Shown here: piece after piece, positions 46,796-55,142 of the stretch
How positions within the stretch are numbered: position 1 is the first letter of the stretch
Layout: every line of letters starts with the position of its first letter
From: Gardnerella coleohominis
Lineage (GTDB): Bacteria; Actinomycetota; Actinomycetes; Actinomycetales; Bifidobacteriaceae
Direction of reading: 5' to 3'
Length of the DNA stretch: 64,000 nt
Assembly: GCF_002896555.1 (NCBI RefSeq)
Contig: NZ_MNLH01000002.1
Span: 186,001 to 250,000, forward strand
Notes under the pieces: generated by a model
Told to the model about the DNA's origin: nothing
The model's input: the letters and a program-made list of their open reading frames with translations, nothing else
The model's database searches: none
Translations under genes and position numbers: made by a program

Positions 46796-46842
46796 GTTAT
46801 CGTGGCAGAAAATGCAAAATTATCGAAATCTGCCACGATAAC
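46796..46842. repeat. 47-bp inverted-repeat element, copy f
   Basis: Perfect 14-bp arms GTTATCGTGGCAGA (46796-46809) and TCTGCCACGATAAC (46829-46842). It is the last copy, before the nrd genes. Confidence 0.92.
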
Positions 46843-46858
46843 GCCATAAGTGCGGGGA

Positions 46859-46897
46859 TATTTAAGAATAGTTCCAAAATGGAAATATTCTTAAATA
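46859..46897. promoter_or_regulatory. 39-bp inverted repeat, copy 2
   Basis: 17-bp arms TATTTAAGAATAGTTCC and GGAAATATTCTTAAATA around AAAAT, one mismatch. It has the same spacing from copy f as copy 1 has from copy e. Confidence 0.7.
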
Positions 46898-46904
46898 ATT
46901 AAAT

Positions 46905-46942
46905 AAAAAAGAGGTTGCTTATGAAAAGTACATAAGCAACCT
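46905..46942 (-). terminator. Terminator of the nrdHIEF operon
   Basis: Read on the minus strand, AGGTTGCTTATG and CATAAGCAACCT form a perfect 12-bp stem, followed by CTTTTTTATTT. It lies 43 bp after the nrdF stop. Confidence 0.92.
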
Positions 46943-46984
46943 GATTAATTAACTAATTAACGAAGCAATGAAGCAACTAAGCGA

Positions 46985-48064
46985 TTAGAAATCCCAATCG
47001 TCGTCGTCAGTTTCAACAGACTTGCCCATAATGTAGCTGGAACCAGAGCCGGAGAAGAAGTCGTGATTTTCGTCGGCTGCAGGAGATAGAGCTGCGAGAA
47101 TTTCTGGGCTTACGTGAGTTTCTTCTTCGCTGTACTTTGCAGGGTAGCCAAGATTCATCAAAGCCTTGTTAGCGTTATAACGCACGAAGTCAAAAACGTC
47201 ATCGTGGAAGTCAAATCCTTCGTAAATCTGACCAGAATACTCAACTTCCAAATCGTACAAAGTATCAAGCAAGTTCATAGTGAACTTTTCAAGATTCTTC
47301 TTATCGTTCTCGCTTCTAAACTCCAAACCGCGCTGGAACTTGTAGCCCGAGTAATAGCCGTGAATAGCTTTATCGCGCAAAATCAAGCGAATCATATCTG
47401 CAGTATTCATCATCTTACCGCGAGAAGCAAAGTAAAGCGGAAGATAGAAGCCCGCGTAAAGAAGAAGTGAAGAAAGCATGGTCGCCGCAATCTTGCGCTT
47501 AAGCGGATCTTCGCTCTCGTACTCACAAAGCACGGTGGTAACTCGCTGCTGCAAAACGTCGTTTCCAACAGCCCAACGATAAGCTTCGTCAATCTCTTCG
47601 CTAGAGCAAAGAGTGGAGAAAATAGAGGAGTAGGAGCGAGCGTGAATCGACTGCATAAAAGCAATATTCGTGTAAATAGCCTGCTCGTGCTCAGTGCGAG
47701 CGTGCTCAATCTGGCAAAGCTCACCAATAGTTGCCTGGCTGGTATCAAGCAAAGTCAAGCCTGTAAAAACGCGAGTAGTAGTCTTGCGCTCAAGGTCGGT
47801 GAGGGAACGCCAAGAAGGAATATCGTTGCTCAGCGGAACCTTTTCTGGAAGCCAGAAGTTAGCAATAAGACGATTCCAAACGTCCAAATCCTTGTCGTCA
47901 ACAATATTATTCCAATTAACTGGGCGCACGCGCGAACCGTGATGATAGCGATACTGAGCTGGAGTGATGGAAGCTGCCATCATCTCGTCGCTTGCGATTA
48001 CGCGATTCGTGCCGAAAGGCTTATCGAGACTGCTTCTAAGCTCGGTTGGGCTGAGTTCTGTCAT
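46985..48064 (-). CDS. nrdF: Class Ib ribonucleotide reductase, beta subunit
   Basis: 359 aa, with AGGAGT before ATG. Ferritin-like helices carry the metal ligands: LIANFWLPEKVPLSND, QIEHARTEHEQAIY (Glu/His), IHARSYSSIFSTL and DKAIHGYYSGYKFQRG (Glu/His). The C-terminal ETDDDDWDF is the tail that binds NrdE. It holds the metal/tyrosyl radical for deoxynucleotide synthesis. Confidence 0.97.
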   Translation of the reverse strand: MTELSPTELRSSLDKPFGTNRVIASDEMMAASITPAQYRYHHGSRVRPVNWNNIVDDKDLDVWNRLIANFWLPEKVPLSNDIPSWRSLTDLERKTTTRVFTGLTLLDTSQATIGELCQIEHARTEHEQAIYTNIAFMQSIHARSYSSIFSTLCSSEEIDEAYRWAVGNDVLQQRVTTVLCEYESEDPLKRKIAATMLSSLLLYAGFYLPLYFASRGKMMNTADMIRLILRDKAIHGYYSGYKFQRGLEFRSENDKKNLEKFTMNLLDTLYDLEVEYSGQIYEGFDFHDDVFDFVRYNANKALMNLGYPAKYSEEETHVSPEILAALSPAADENHDFFSGSGSSYIMGKSVETDDDDWDF

Positions 48065-48147
48065 AATTACTCCTGATTTTGTGTTTACGTTTTTATAAAA
48101 TTTTTAAGTTTTTGATTTGGCGTTCGAAAGATTTGCAACCATAAGGT

Positions 48148-50370
48148 TTACAGCGTGCAGCTTACGCAACCCTCGATTTCAGTACCTTCCAAAGCCTTCT
48201 GGCGAATACGAATGTAGTAAAGAGTTTTAATTCCCTTACGCCACGCGTAAATCTGAGCCTTGTTCAAATCGCGAGTAGTAGTAGTGTCTGGGAAGAACAA
48301 AGTAAGTGACAATCCTTGATCCACATGCTGAGTTGCTTCAGCGTAAGTATCAATAATCGCCTTCCAGCCAATCTCGTATGCATCCTTAAAGTACTGCATA
48401 TTGTCATTCGTCATATAAGCGGCAGGGTAGTAGACGCGACCAACTTTGCCTTCTTTACGAATCTCAATACGCGAAGCAATCGGGTGAATCGAACTTGTGG
48501 AATGATTGATGTACGAGATTGAACCAGTTGGAGGAACAGCTTGCAAATACTCGTTGTAAATGCCATCGCGCAAAATCTCGTCGCGCAACTGCTCCCAGTC
48601 TGAAACGGTTGGAATTGCAACGTTAAAACGAGCAAACAAATCACGAACCGCTTGAGTGCGAGGTTCCAACGAGCGGCTGCCATCTGTGTACTTATCGAAG
48701 TAGTTGCCTTTGCTTGCAGGCTTAGCGTAAGCGCTAGTCTTAAAGCTTGCAAAAGCGCGGCCGCGCTCTACAGCCAAAGCGTGAGAAGCCTTATAAGCAT
48801 GGTAAGCAACAGTCATAAAGTACATGTCTGTAAAGTCAAGAGCTTCCTCGCTTCCGTACTGCATATGCTCACGCGCAAGGAAACCGTGCAAATTCATTTG
48901 ACCCAAGCCAATAGCATGACCTTCTTCGTTACCGCGACGAATCGAAGGCACGGAATCAATCGAAGTGTGCTCGGAGACAGAAGTGAGCGCGCGCACAGCC
49001 AAATCAACGCTTGCGCCTAAGTCGCCATCCATTGCCTTAGCAATATTAAGAGAGCCAAGATTGCAAGAAATATCGCGTCCAACGTGGCTATAAGACAAGT
49101 CGGCGTTATAAGTACTTGCTTCCTGAGTTTGCAAAATCTCGGAGCACAAGTTGCTCATAGTAATGCGACCCTCAATAGGATTCGTGCGATTCACAGTATC
49201 CTCAAACAAAATGTAAGGGTAGCCGGATTCAAACTGAATCTCTGCAAGAGTCATAAAGAATTCGCGAGCGTCGATGTACTTCTTGTGAATGCGAGGATTT
49301 GCAACCATCTCATCGTAATGTTCGGTAACAGAAATATCTGCGAAAGGCTTACCGTACTCGCGCTCAACGTCGTAAGGGCTAAACAAAGCCATCTTTTCCT
49401 TACGCTTAGCAAGTTCGAAAGTAATATCTGGAATCACAACGCCCAAAGAAAGCGACTTAATACGAATCTTCTCGTCTGCGTTCTCGCGCTTAGTGTCGAG
49501 GAAACGCATAATATCCGGGTGGTGAGCGCTAATATACACAGCGCCGGCACCCTGGCGAGCGCCAAGCTGATTAGCGTAAGAGAATGAATCTTCCAAAAGC
49601 TTCATAACAGGCACAACACCACTCGACTGATTCTCGATGCGCTTAATAGGAGCGCCAAGTTCGCGCAAATTGGTAAGTAGCAGAGCAACGCCGCCGCCGC
49701 GCTTAGAAAGTTGCAAAGCAGAATTAATTCCGCGCGCAATGGATTCCATGTTGTCTTCCAAACGCACAAGGAAGCAGCTCACAGCCTCGCCGCGCTGAGC
49801 TTTACCAAGATTTAAGAACGTTGGAGTGGCTGGCTGGAAGCGACCTGCAAGCATCTCGTCCAAATAGTTGAGAGCTGCTTTTTCGTCGCCGTCTGCGAGT
49901 TCCAAAGCGACTGCAGCTGCGCGCTGAGCGAAGTTTTCCAAATATTGCTTGCCGTCAAAAGTCTTCAAAGCGTAAGAAGTGTAGAACTTAAAAGCTCCCA
50001 AGAACGTGCCAAAAGTGTGGTGAGCAGCTTCTGCGTGCTCGTAGAACTTATCGAGAAACTCGTCGCTGTACTTTCCGAACACGTTGCCGTTGTAGTAGTA
50101 GTTGTTAATCAAATAGTTCAAGCGCTCGCTAGTGGAAGCAAACTTCATACTGTGTTCTTGCACGTAACCCGAAACGTAAAGCTTTTCTGCTTCTTGATCT
50201 TTATCAAACTGAATGCCTTTTTCTGGGTCAAAAAGGCCGAGCATAGCGTTAAGAACGTGGTAGTCGCGGCTATTGCGAATGCGCTCGGCAGTGCTGCTAG
50301 TAGTGCTGGCAGTGTCAGTGTTATCAAGATTAAGCGCAGTAGATTCGCTCATCGGATCCGTGCTATTCAT
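48148..50370 (-). CDS. nrdE: Class Ib ribonucleotide reductase, alpha subunit
   Basis: 740 aa, with AGGAAAGG before ATG on the minus strand. Catalytic features are [15 protein letters not shown] (active-site Cys), [36 protein letters not shown] and C-terminal EGCVSCTL, the redox Cys pair re-reduced by NrdH. It reduces ribonucleoside diphosphates. No N-terminal ATP cone is seen, as expected for class Ib. It is G+C-richer than nearby accessory genes. Confidence 0.98.
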   Translation of the reverse strand: MNSTDPMSESTALNLDNTDTASTTSSTAERIRNSRDYHVLNAMLGLFDPEKGIQFDKDQEAEKLYVSGYVQEHSMKFASTSERLNYLINNYYYNGNVFGKYSDEFLDKFYEHAEAAHHTFGTFLGAFKFYTSYALKTFDGKQYLENFAQRAAAVALELADGDEKAALNYLDEMLAGRFQPATPTFLNLGKAQRGEAVSCFLVRLEDNMESIARGINSALQLSKRGGGVALLLTNLRELGAPIKRIENQSSGVVPVMKLLEDSFSYANQLGARQGAGAVYISAHHPDIMRFLDTKRENADEKIRIKSLSLGVVIPDITFELAKRKEKMALFSPYDVEREYGKPFADISVTEHYDEMVANPRIHKKYIDAREFFMTLAEIQFESGYPYILFEDTVNRTNPIEGRITMSNLCSEILQTQEASTYNADLSYSHVGRDISCNLGSLNIAKAMDGDLGASVDLAVRALTSVSEHTSIDSVPSIRRGNEEGHAIGLGQMNLHGFLAREHMQYGSEEALDFTDMYFMTVAYHAYKASHALAVERGRAFASFKTSAYAKPASKGNYFDKYTDGSRSLEPRTQAVRDLFARFNVAIPTVSDWEQLRDEILRDGIYNEYLQAVPPTGSISYINHSTSSIHPIASRIEIRKEGKVGRVYYPAAYMTNDNMQYFKDAYEIGWKAIIDTYAEATQHVDQGLSLTLFFPDTTTTRDLNKAQIYAWRKGIKTLYYIRIRQKALEGTEIEGCVSCTL

Positions 50371-50445
50371 GGGTTTTATTCCTTTCCTAGTGCGTTAGTT
50401 TTGTTTTTCAAACGCTGGTTGTTTTGTTGCTTATGTATCTTTTGT

Positions 50446-50946
50446 TTATTTCGTTTCTTCTGTTTCTTTTAGTTGTCTTAAAAATCTTGGTATTCCCTGT
50501 GCTACTTTTTCAATATCTTCTTGAGTTCCCGTGAGCTCAAACGAATACATATTTGGAATTCCGCACTTTCCAGAAATTTGACCGCCTGCAGCGCAATATG
50601 CTTCTCCAAAATTTGTATTTCCGGAAGAAATTACTCCGCGAATAAACGAACGATTTTCGCGATTATTTAAGAATTTGCGCACTTGAATCGGTATCGCTTT
50701 CTTAATGTTTCCACCGCCGTAAGTCGGAACAATCAAAACGTATGGTTCGCGTACGTTTAGTTCTGGTTCTTTTGGGCGAAGTGGTATGCGATAAACGTTC
50801 ACATTACTGCTTGGAAAGTCGCAATTTTTCACGAATCTCAATGTGTTTTCGGAGACGGAAGAAAAATAGACTACAGCTCCGATTGATTCGCCTTGTGCGC
50901 ATGCTTCTGGCTCACTTGGTTGTGTTATATCTTCTTGTTCACACAT
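50446..50946 (-). CDS. nrdI: Flavodoxin-like NrdI
   Basis: 166 aa. After a 22-residue acidic leader, VVYFSSVSENTLRFV binds FMN phosphate, followed by VPTYGGGN and GVISSGNTNFGEAYCAAG. NrdI supplies oxidant for assembly of the Mn-tyrosyl cofactor in NrdF. ATG lies 2 bp after the nrdH stop, so translation is likely coupled. The leader makes it slightly longer than usual. Confidence 0.95.
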   Translation of the reverse strand: MCEQEDITQPSEPEACAQGESIGAVVYFSSVSENTLRFVKNCDFPSSNVNVYRIPLRPKEPELNVREPYVLIVPTYGGGNIKKAIPIQVRKFLNNRENRSFIRGVISSGNTNFGEAYCAAGGQISGKCGIPNMYSFELTGTQEDIEKVAQGIPRFLRQLKETEETK

Positions 50947-50948
50947 TT

Positions 50949-51209
50949 TTATGCTTCTTTTGCTGTTTCTGCGGAAGTTCCGAGTTTGTCTGCAATTTGT
51001 GCGATTAAATCTGGGCGGTACCCACTCCAGGATGCGTCTGGAGCAATAACCACTGGAGCTTGACGGTATCCAGCATTTTTTAACTGTTCGAGTGATTCAG
51101 GGCTTTTTGACAAGTCCACAGTTTCGAAGTTCACGCCAAGTTTTGTGAACTGTCGCTTAGTGGCATCACACTGTGGGCAATGAGGTTTGGTAAACACTGT
51201 AATAGTCAT
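50949..51209 (-). CDS. nrdH: Glutaredoxin-like NrdH redoxin
   Basis: 86 aa from ATG 51209, with AGAGGAG upstream. FTKPHCPQCDATKRQF holds the CxxC redox site (CPQC), and then come YRQAPVVI and WSGYRPDLI, typical of NrdH. It reduces NrdE. The frame is open further upstream to 51362 but that part overlaps the candidate NrdR boxes and is treated as promoter region. Confidence 0.96.
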   Translation of the reverse strand: MTITVFTKPHCPQCDATKRQFTKLGVNFETVDLSKSPESLEQLKNAGYRQAPVVIAPDASWSGYRPDLIAQIADKLGTSAETAKEA

Positions 51210-51658
51210 TTCAATCTCCTCTGGTGATGGGGAATTTTTAATTCCGTGTTGTATCGACAAAAGCCAAATAGCCAGCATACTACCAATAAGTACTATTTGT
51301 AGTGGTGTGTCGAACATACAATCACTACATATAGTTATTGTCAGAATTGCTAAAAATAGCATTTTTGTAAGCGTGTCGTGCTGATTAAGAGATTTTGGAT
51401 GATATTTTGGAAGTGTATAAATGTAATCTATATCACAAAATTTATTATCTGCGTTTAATTATTTTAAAACTGGATTTCCTTGTGCACATCGGTAGATAAA
51501 ATTAAAAAGTGCGTTTCTTGAAGGGGCGTAACGCGAAAGAATCGTGCATGTTTTATTAGTAATGCAAATTCTTTAAATTACTTGGGCGCGTGCAAATTGC
51601 TTTAGTATGCAAAGCTCGTGCAAATAATATAACAAGATAAAAGATAAGAGGTGTCATT
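51210..51658. other. Divergent region between nrdH and gnd
   Basis: 449 bp. The nrdH side carries two NrdR-like boxes (51291-51336). The gnd side (51400-51658) is AT-rich with repeated GTGCAAAT words (CGTGCAAATTGC, CGTGCAAATAAT, about 51590-51625) and ends in AAGAGGTG for gnd. Confidence 0.7.
51291..51336 (-). promoter_or_regulatory. Pair of NrdR boxes before nrdHIEF
   Basis: TACTATTTGTAGTG (51291-51304) and CACTACATATAGTT (51323-51336) match the NrdR consensus CACWATATATWGTG at 11 and 12 of 14 positions. Their starts are 32 bp apart, about three helical turns, as NrdR box pairs often are. They lie 82 bp upstream of nrdH. Confidence 0.75.
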
Positions 51659-53113
51659 ATGACGGAAGCCCAGGCAAATATTGGCGTTGTTGGTTTGGCG
51701 GCTATGGGGTCGAATTTAGCGAGAAATCTTGCGCATCACGGCAATACAGTTGCTGTTTACAATCGTCATTATTCACGCACCGAAACTTTGATGAATGAGC
51801 ATGGCAGTGAAGGTGCTTTCGTTCCTGCTAAAACTGTTGAAGAATTCGTGGCTTCTCTAAAGCGTCCACGCACCGCAATAATTATGGTAAAAGCTGGCGC
51901 TCCTACTGATGCTGTTATTGAAGAACTTGCAAATGCTATGGAGCCGGGAGATATTATCGTAGACGGCGGAAACTCTTATTTTGAAGACACGATTCGCAGA
52001 GAGCGTGATATTCGCGCGCGCGGTCTTCATTACGTTGGTTGCGGTGTTTCTGGCGGCGAAGAAGGTGCTTTGCGTGGTCCTTCGATGATGCCTGGTGGCA
52101 CTGAGGAATCTTGGAAGACTCTTGGTCCTATTTTGAAGTCTATTGCTGCTGTTGCTGAAGGTGAGCCTTGCGTAACCCATATTGGCACTGATGGTGCTGG
52201 TCACTTTGTGAAAATGGTTCACAATGGCATCGAGTATTCGGATATGCAGCTTATTGCCGAAAGCTACGATTTAATGCTTCGCGGTTTGGGAATGAAGTCC
52301 GACGAAATTGCAGACGTATTTAGCGAGTGGAATAAGGGCGAACTTGATTCTTATTTGATTGAGATTACGGCTGATGTGCTTCGTCAGAAGGATGCTAAGA
52401 CTGGTAAGCCTTTGGTTGAAATGATGGTGGATCACGCTGGCATGAAGGGCACTGGCACTTGGACTGTACAGTCCGCGCTTTCTCTTGGAATACCAGTTAC
52501 CGGTATTGCTGAAGCTGTGTTTGCTCGTGGACTTTCAAGCCAGGTTGCTTTGCGTGAAGCTGCTGAAAACCAAGGTTTAACTGGCCCAGACATGCATTTT
52601 GATTTGAACGATGCTGAGCGCAAGGCGTTTATTGAGGATATTCGCCAAGCTTTGTACGCTTCTAAGATTGTTTCTTATGCTCAGGGATTCGACGAGATTG
52701 CGGCTGCTGCGATTGAGCATGATTGGAAGATTGACCAGGCTGCGGTTGCTCGCATTTGGCGTGGTGGATGCATTATTCGTGCTCAGTTCTTGAACCGTGT
52801 TTCTGAGGCTTTTGAGTCTGGTGAAGCAAGCGTTTCTCTGCTTTTTGCTCCTTACTTTAAGGATGCAATTGAAAAGTCTCAAGCTGCTTGGCGTCGTGTT
52901 ATTGCGCGTGCAGTTGAGCATGGCGTGCCTGTTCCAGCATTCTCTAGCTTGCTTGCATACTACGATGGCTTGCGTTCCAAGCGTTTGCCAGCTTCGTTGA
53001 TTCAAGCTCAGCGCGATTTCTTCGGCGCACACACTTACGGTCGCATCGACGAGCCAGGCGTATTCCACACTTTGTGGGCAGATCCTAATCATCCAGAAGT
53101 AAAGCAAGACTAA
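51659..53113 (+). CDS. gnd: 6-phosphogluconate dehydrogenase, decarboxylating
   Basis: 484 aa, with AGAGGTG before ATG. N-terminal Rossmann GVVGLAAMGSNLARNLA with NR for NADP, GGNSYFEDT, GVSGGEEGALRGPSMMPGG and catalytic GHFVKMVHNGIEYSDMQ. C-terminal dimer region ends DFFGAHTYGRIDE. It oxidises 6-phosphogluconate to ribulose-5-phosphate. It converges on pgl, with a shared hairpin between. Confidence 0.98.
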   Translation: MTEAQANIGVVGLAAMGSNLARNLAHHGNTVAVYNRHYSRTETLMNEHGSEGAFVPAKTVEEFVASLKRPRTAIIMVKAGAPTDAVIEELANAMEPGDIIVDGGNSYFEDTIRRERDIRARGLHYVGCGVSGGEEGALRGPSMMPGGTEESWKTLGPILKSIAAVAEGEPCVTHIGTDGAGHFVKMVHNGIEYSDMQLIAESYDLMLRGLGMKSDEIADVFSEWNKGELDSYLIEITADVLRQKDAKTGKPLVEMMVDHAGMKGTGTWTVQSALSLGIPVTGIAEAVFARGLSSQVALREAAENQGLTGPDMHFDLNDAERKAFIEDIRQALYASKIVSYAQGFDEIAAAAIEHDWKIDQAAVARIWRGGCIIRAQFLNRVSEAFESGEASVSLLFAPYFKDAIEKSQAAWRRVIARAVEHGVPVPAFSSLLAYYDGLRSKRLPASLIQAQRDFFGAHTYGRIDEPGVFHTLWADPNHPEVKQD

Positions 53114-53134
53114 ATCAAAATAATATTTAGAACA

Positions 53135-53172
53135 AGCAGGCCTCTGCATAATAATGCAGAGGCCTGCTAGTT
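53135..53172. terminator. Bidirectional terminator between gnd and pgl
   Basis: AGCAGGCCTCTGCAT (53135-53149) and ATGCAGAGGCCTGCT (53154-53168) form a perfect 15-bp stem with an AATA loop between convergent genes. It is one of the strongest hairpins in the window. Confidence 0.9.
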
Positions 53173-53213
53173 ATTGTTCTGAGTATTATGCATGTTGCTA
53201 AGAGCTATGCAGA

Positions 53214-54038
53214 TTATTGGATTGCAGCTTGCAGTGTGCCTGCGGTGGTCATCCAAGAGATTTCGTCAGTTCCGTTTGCAAAAGATGCAGGATATTCCGG
53301 ATTATCCGCACTCGAAAGTACGTTCATTAAAGCAGCACCCTTTTCTGCACCAGCAGTCAAGAACCAAGTGCGGCGACTGTGAGCTAATACAGGAACAGTA
53401 AGCGACAATCGCATTGGTGGAAGCTTAGGGGAGTGGTTTACGCCAACAACAATGCGCTCGCGATTATTGACCTGTGGCAATCCTGGGAAAAGTGAAGCCA
53501 TATGCGAGTCCGATCCCATGCCGAGAATTGCTAAATCAAACACTGGCTCTTTGCCAAGCAATCCTATGATTTCTTCCTCATAGTCGCGTGCTGCATCATC
53601 TAAAATAGCATCATTTTCAGCGTCGCTGGCTGCTGCAATTTCCTTTGCGCTACGCTCATCTGCAGGCATCTCGTGAATATGAGATTCTGATAAAGCTTTA
53701 TGAGAAGTAAGTAAGTCAAGCAGTGCTTTGCGAGTCTTGCGTGCGTTGCGATCCTCGCTATCGTAAGCTACGAAACGCTCATCTGCCCACCAAATATGCA
53801 CTAGATTCCAATCAATCACCGTCAAAAGTGGGTTGCTGGCAAGCATTTGGAACATGCGTATTGAGTCCGTACCGCCAGTAATAAGTAAATGGAATGGTTT
53901 GTCGAGATTGTGCACATTAGCTTGTGACTCCATAACAAGAATTGCCAAGCGTTGAGCTGCAATGGCTGAAAGCACATCGGGATTATTGTAGCAGTAAACG
54001 CTTGCTTTATGTGCAAAGGTGACTTCATTATCTGCCAT
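53214..54038 (-). CDS. pgl: 6-phosphogluconolactonase
   Basis: 274 aa. I chose the second ATG (54038) because GAGGAA is only 1 bp from the first but about 7 bp from this one. Motifs: HLLITGGTDSIRMFQML (sugar phosphate loop; GGT is usual), VHIWWADERFV, DLAILGMGSDSHMASLFPG and LSLTVPVLAHSRRTWFLTAG. It hydrolyses 6-phosphogluconolactone, the product of Zwf. Confidence 0.95.
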   Translation of the reverse strand: MADNEVTFAHKASVYCYNNPDVLSAIAAQRLAILVMESQANVHNLDKPFHLLITGGTDSIRMFQMLASNPLLTVIDWNLVHIWWADERFVAYDSEDRNARKTRKALLDLLTSHKALSESHIHEMPADERSAKEIAAASDAENDAILDDAARDYEEEIIGLLGKEPVFDLAILGMGSDSHMASLFPGLPQVNNRERIVVGVNHSPKLPPMRLSLTVPVLAHSRRTWFLTAGAEKGAALMNVLSSADNPEYPASFANGTDEISWMTTAGTLQAAIQ

Positions 54039-54204
54039 ATTCATTTCCTCAATTTCTTATTTTTAAACGATTCGTGCGCTACTTTTAATTTCGCTTTAGT
54101 TTCCTAGTGTTTCACTTATGTAATGTTTCATTTAAGCATTACTTTACTTTACGTGTCACTCCACTTATGTAGTGTTTCACGTAATGTATCACGTAACGTA
54201 TCAC
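54039..54204. repeat. Repeat-rich spacer between pgl and opcA
   Basis: The spacer carries CACTTATGTA-TGTTTCA twice (from about 54115 and 54162) and three tandem 12-bp units: GTAGTGTTTCAC, GTAATGTATCAC and GTAACGTATCAC (54169-54204). The last unit reaches into the opcA stop. Confidence 0.7.
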
Positions 54205-55142
54205 GAATTTTCGGTTGGATTATCTCGTACAAGTTGCGCATAAATTTCGTCAGGATCAATTCTACGCAATTCTTCGCTTAAGCAATCATCCAGAGTACGA
54301 ATAGGAAGCGCAATAGGCTGTGCAGCTTGACCAGGAAGACTAATCATAGCCTGATCGTCTCCAGCAGGGCGAGTAAGTGACAATATGCCATCTTCTCGCT
54401 CAAATGTAACTGAATTAATAGCCTTAGCTTTAGGATCTTCCACTATTTCTACAGGCACATGCAAACTGCTCTTAAGCCAAGCTGCAAGCAAATGCAAAGA
54501 TACGTAGTGAGTAGGGCCTACAACTTTCGCTCTAAGAATAGGCAAATGCGGAGGCTGATCAAGCATAGAAGCAAGTAACGCACGCCAAGGAGTTAAACGC
54601 GTCCAAGATAAATCAACATCTTTAGGAGACCAGTTTTTGCGCAGGTTTTGAACAGTTTTAAGAGTATCGTCTGATCGCTGTGCGTCAGTAATTCTGCTAC
54701 TTGCCATGGCTCCAAGCAAATCGTGAGCAGGATCTTCAGGAGCATTAGTCGGCCACCATGCCACAATCGGAGCATCTGGAACCAGTAGAGGAATAACAAG
54801 TGTATCCGGATGGCGAACTAAGCCATTATGCGGATACAAAATAATAATTTCACCAGCTCCAGCATCCGCGCCGAAACGCACTTGAGCGTCAAGATTCGGA
54901 ACAATTTCATCGTGTTCAGCTGCGTGCTCACTAGACCAATCGCGAACAATTGCAATAACACGGCAAGGATGCTCACGGCTAGCATTATTCGCAGCTTCAA
55001 GCGCATGCTCTAACTCTTTAAGAGTTGTATCAATAAGCAAAGTAAGCACGCGACCAGTAGCAGATTCACCGCGCTCTTCGTGTAATTCGTCGATTTTAGC
55101 CGCGATTTTGCTTGTATTAGTATCAGGAAGATTGATAATCAT
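54201..55142 (-). CDS. opcA: Glucose-6-phosphate dehydrogenase assembly protein OpcA
   Basis: 313 aa from ATG 55142, with GGAGG 6 bp upstream. ATG overlaps the zwf stop (ATGA). VRFGADAGAGEIIILYP, LVIPLLVPDAPIVAWWPTNAPEDPAHDLLG and SRITDAQRSD are typical of actinobacterial OpcA. It aids assembly or activation of Zwf. The Lys/Asp-rich C-terminus is unremarkable. Confidence 0.95.
   Translation of the reverse strand: MIINLPDTNTSKIAAKIDELHEERGESATGRVLTLLIDTTLKELEHALEAANNASREHPCRVIAIVRDWSSEHAAEHDEIVPNLDAQVRFGADAGAGEIIILYPHNGLVRHPDTLVIPLLVPDAPIVAWWPTNAPEDPAHDLLGAMASSRITDAQRSDDTLKTVQNLRKNWSPKDVDLSWTRLTPWRALLASMLDQPPHLPILRAKVVGPTHYVSLHLLAAWLKSSLHVPVEIVEDPKAKAINSVTFEREDGILSLTRPAGDDQAMISLPGQAAQPIALPIRTLDDCLSEELRRIDPDEIYAQLVRDNPTENS

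Larger units (their letters stand above)
46618..46984. other. Region between histidine kinase and nrdF
   Basis: 367 bp: three 23-bp-spaced direct repeats (46658-46719), copy f of the 47-bp element (46796-46842), the second 39-bp inverted repeat (46859-46897) and the nrdF terminator (46905-46942). No gene is supported. Confidence 0.8.

Noticed and set aside
39012-46842. Integron attC sites
   Set aside because: The 47-bp elements bracket genes as attC sites do, but the arms do not fit RYYYAAC/GTTRRRY, both orientations occur and no integron integrase is in the window.
39012-46842. CRISPR array
   Set aside because: Copies are kilobases apart with genes between them and no cas gene is present.
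46649-46849. 66-codon frame across the 23-bp repeats
   Set aside because: It arises from the triple repeat and the 47-bp element; no ribosome site or family similarity.
51210-51362. Longer NrdH start with a hydrophobic N-terminus
   Set aside because: NrdH proteins start at MTITVFTKPH, the ribosome site fits 51209, and the extension overlaps two NrdR-like boxes.
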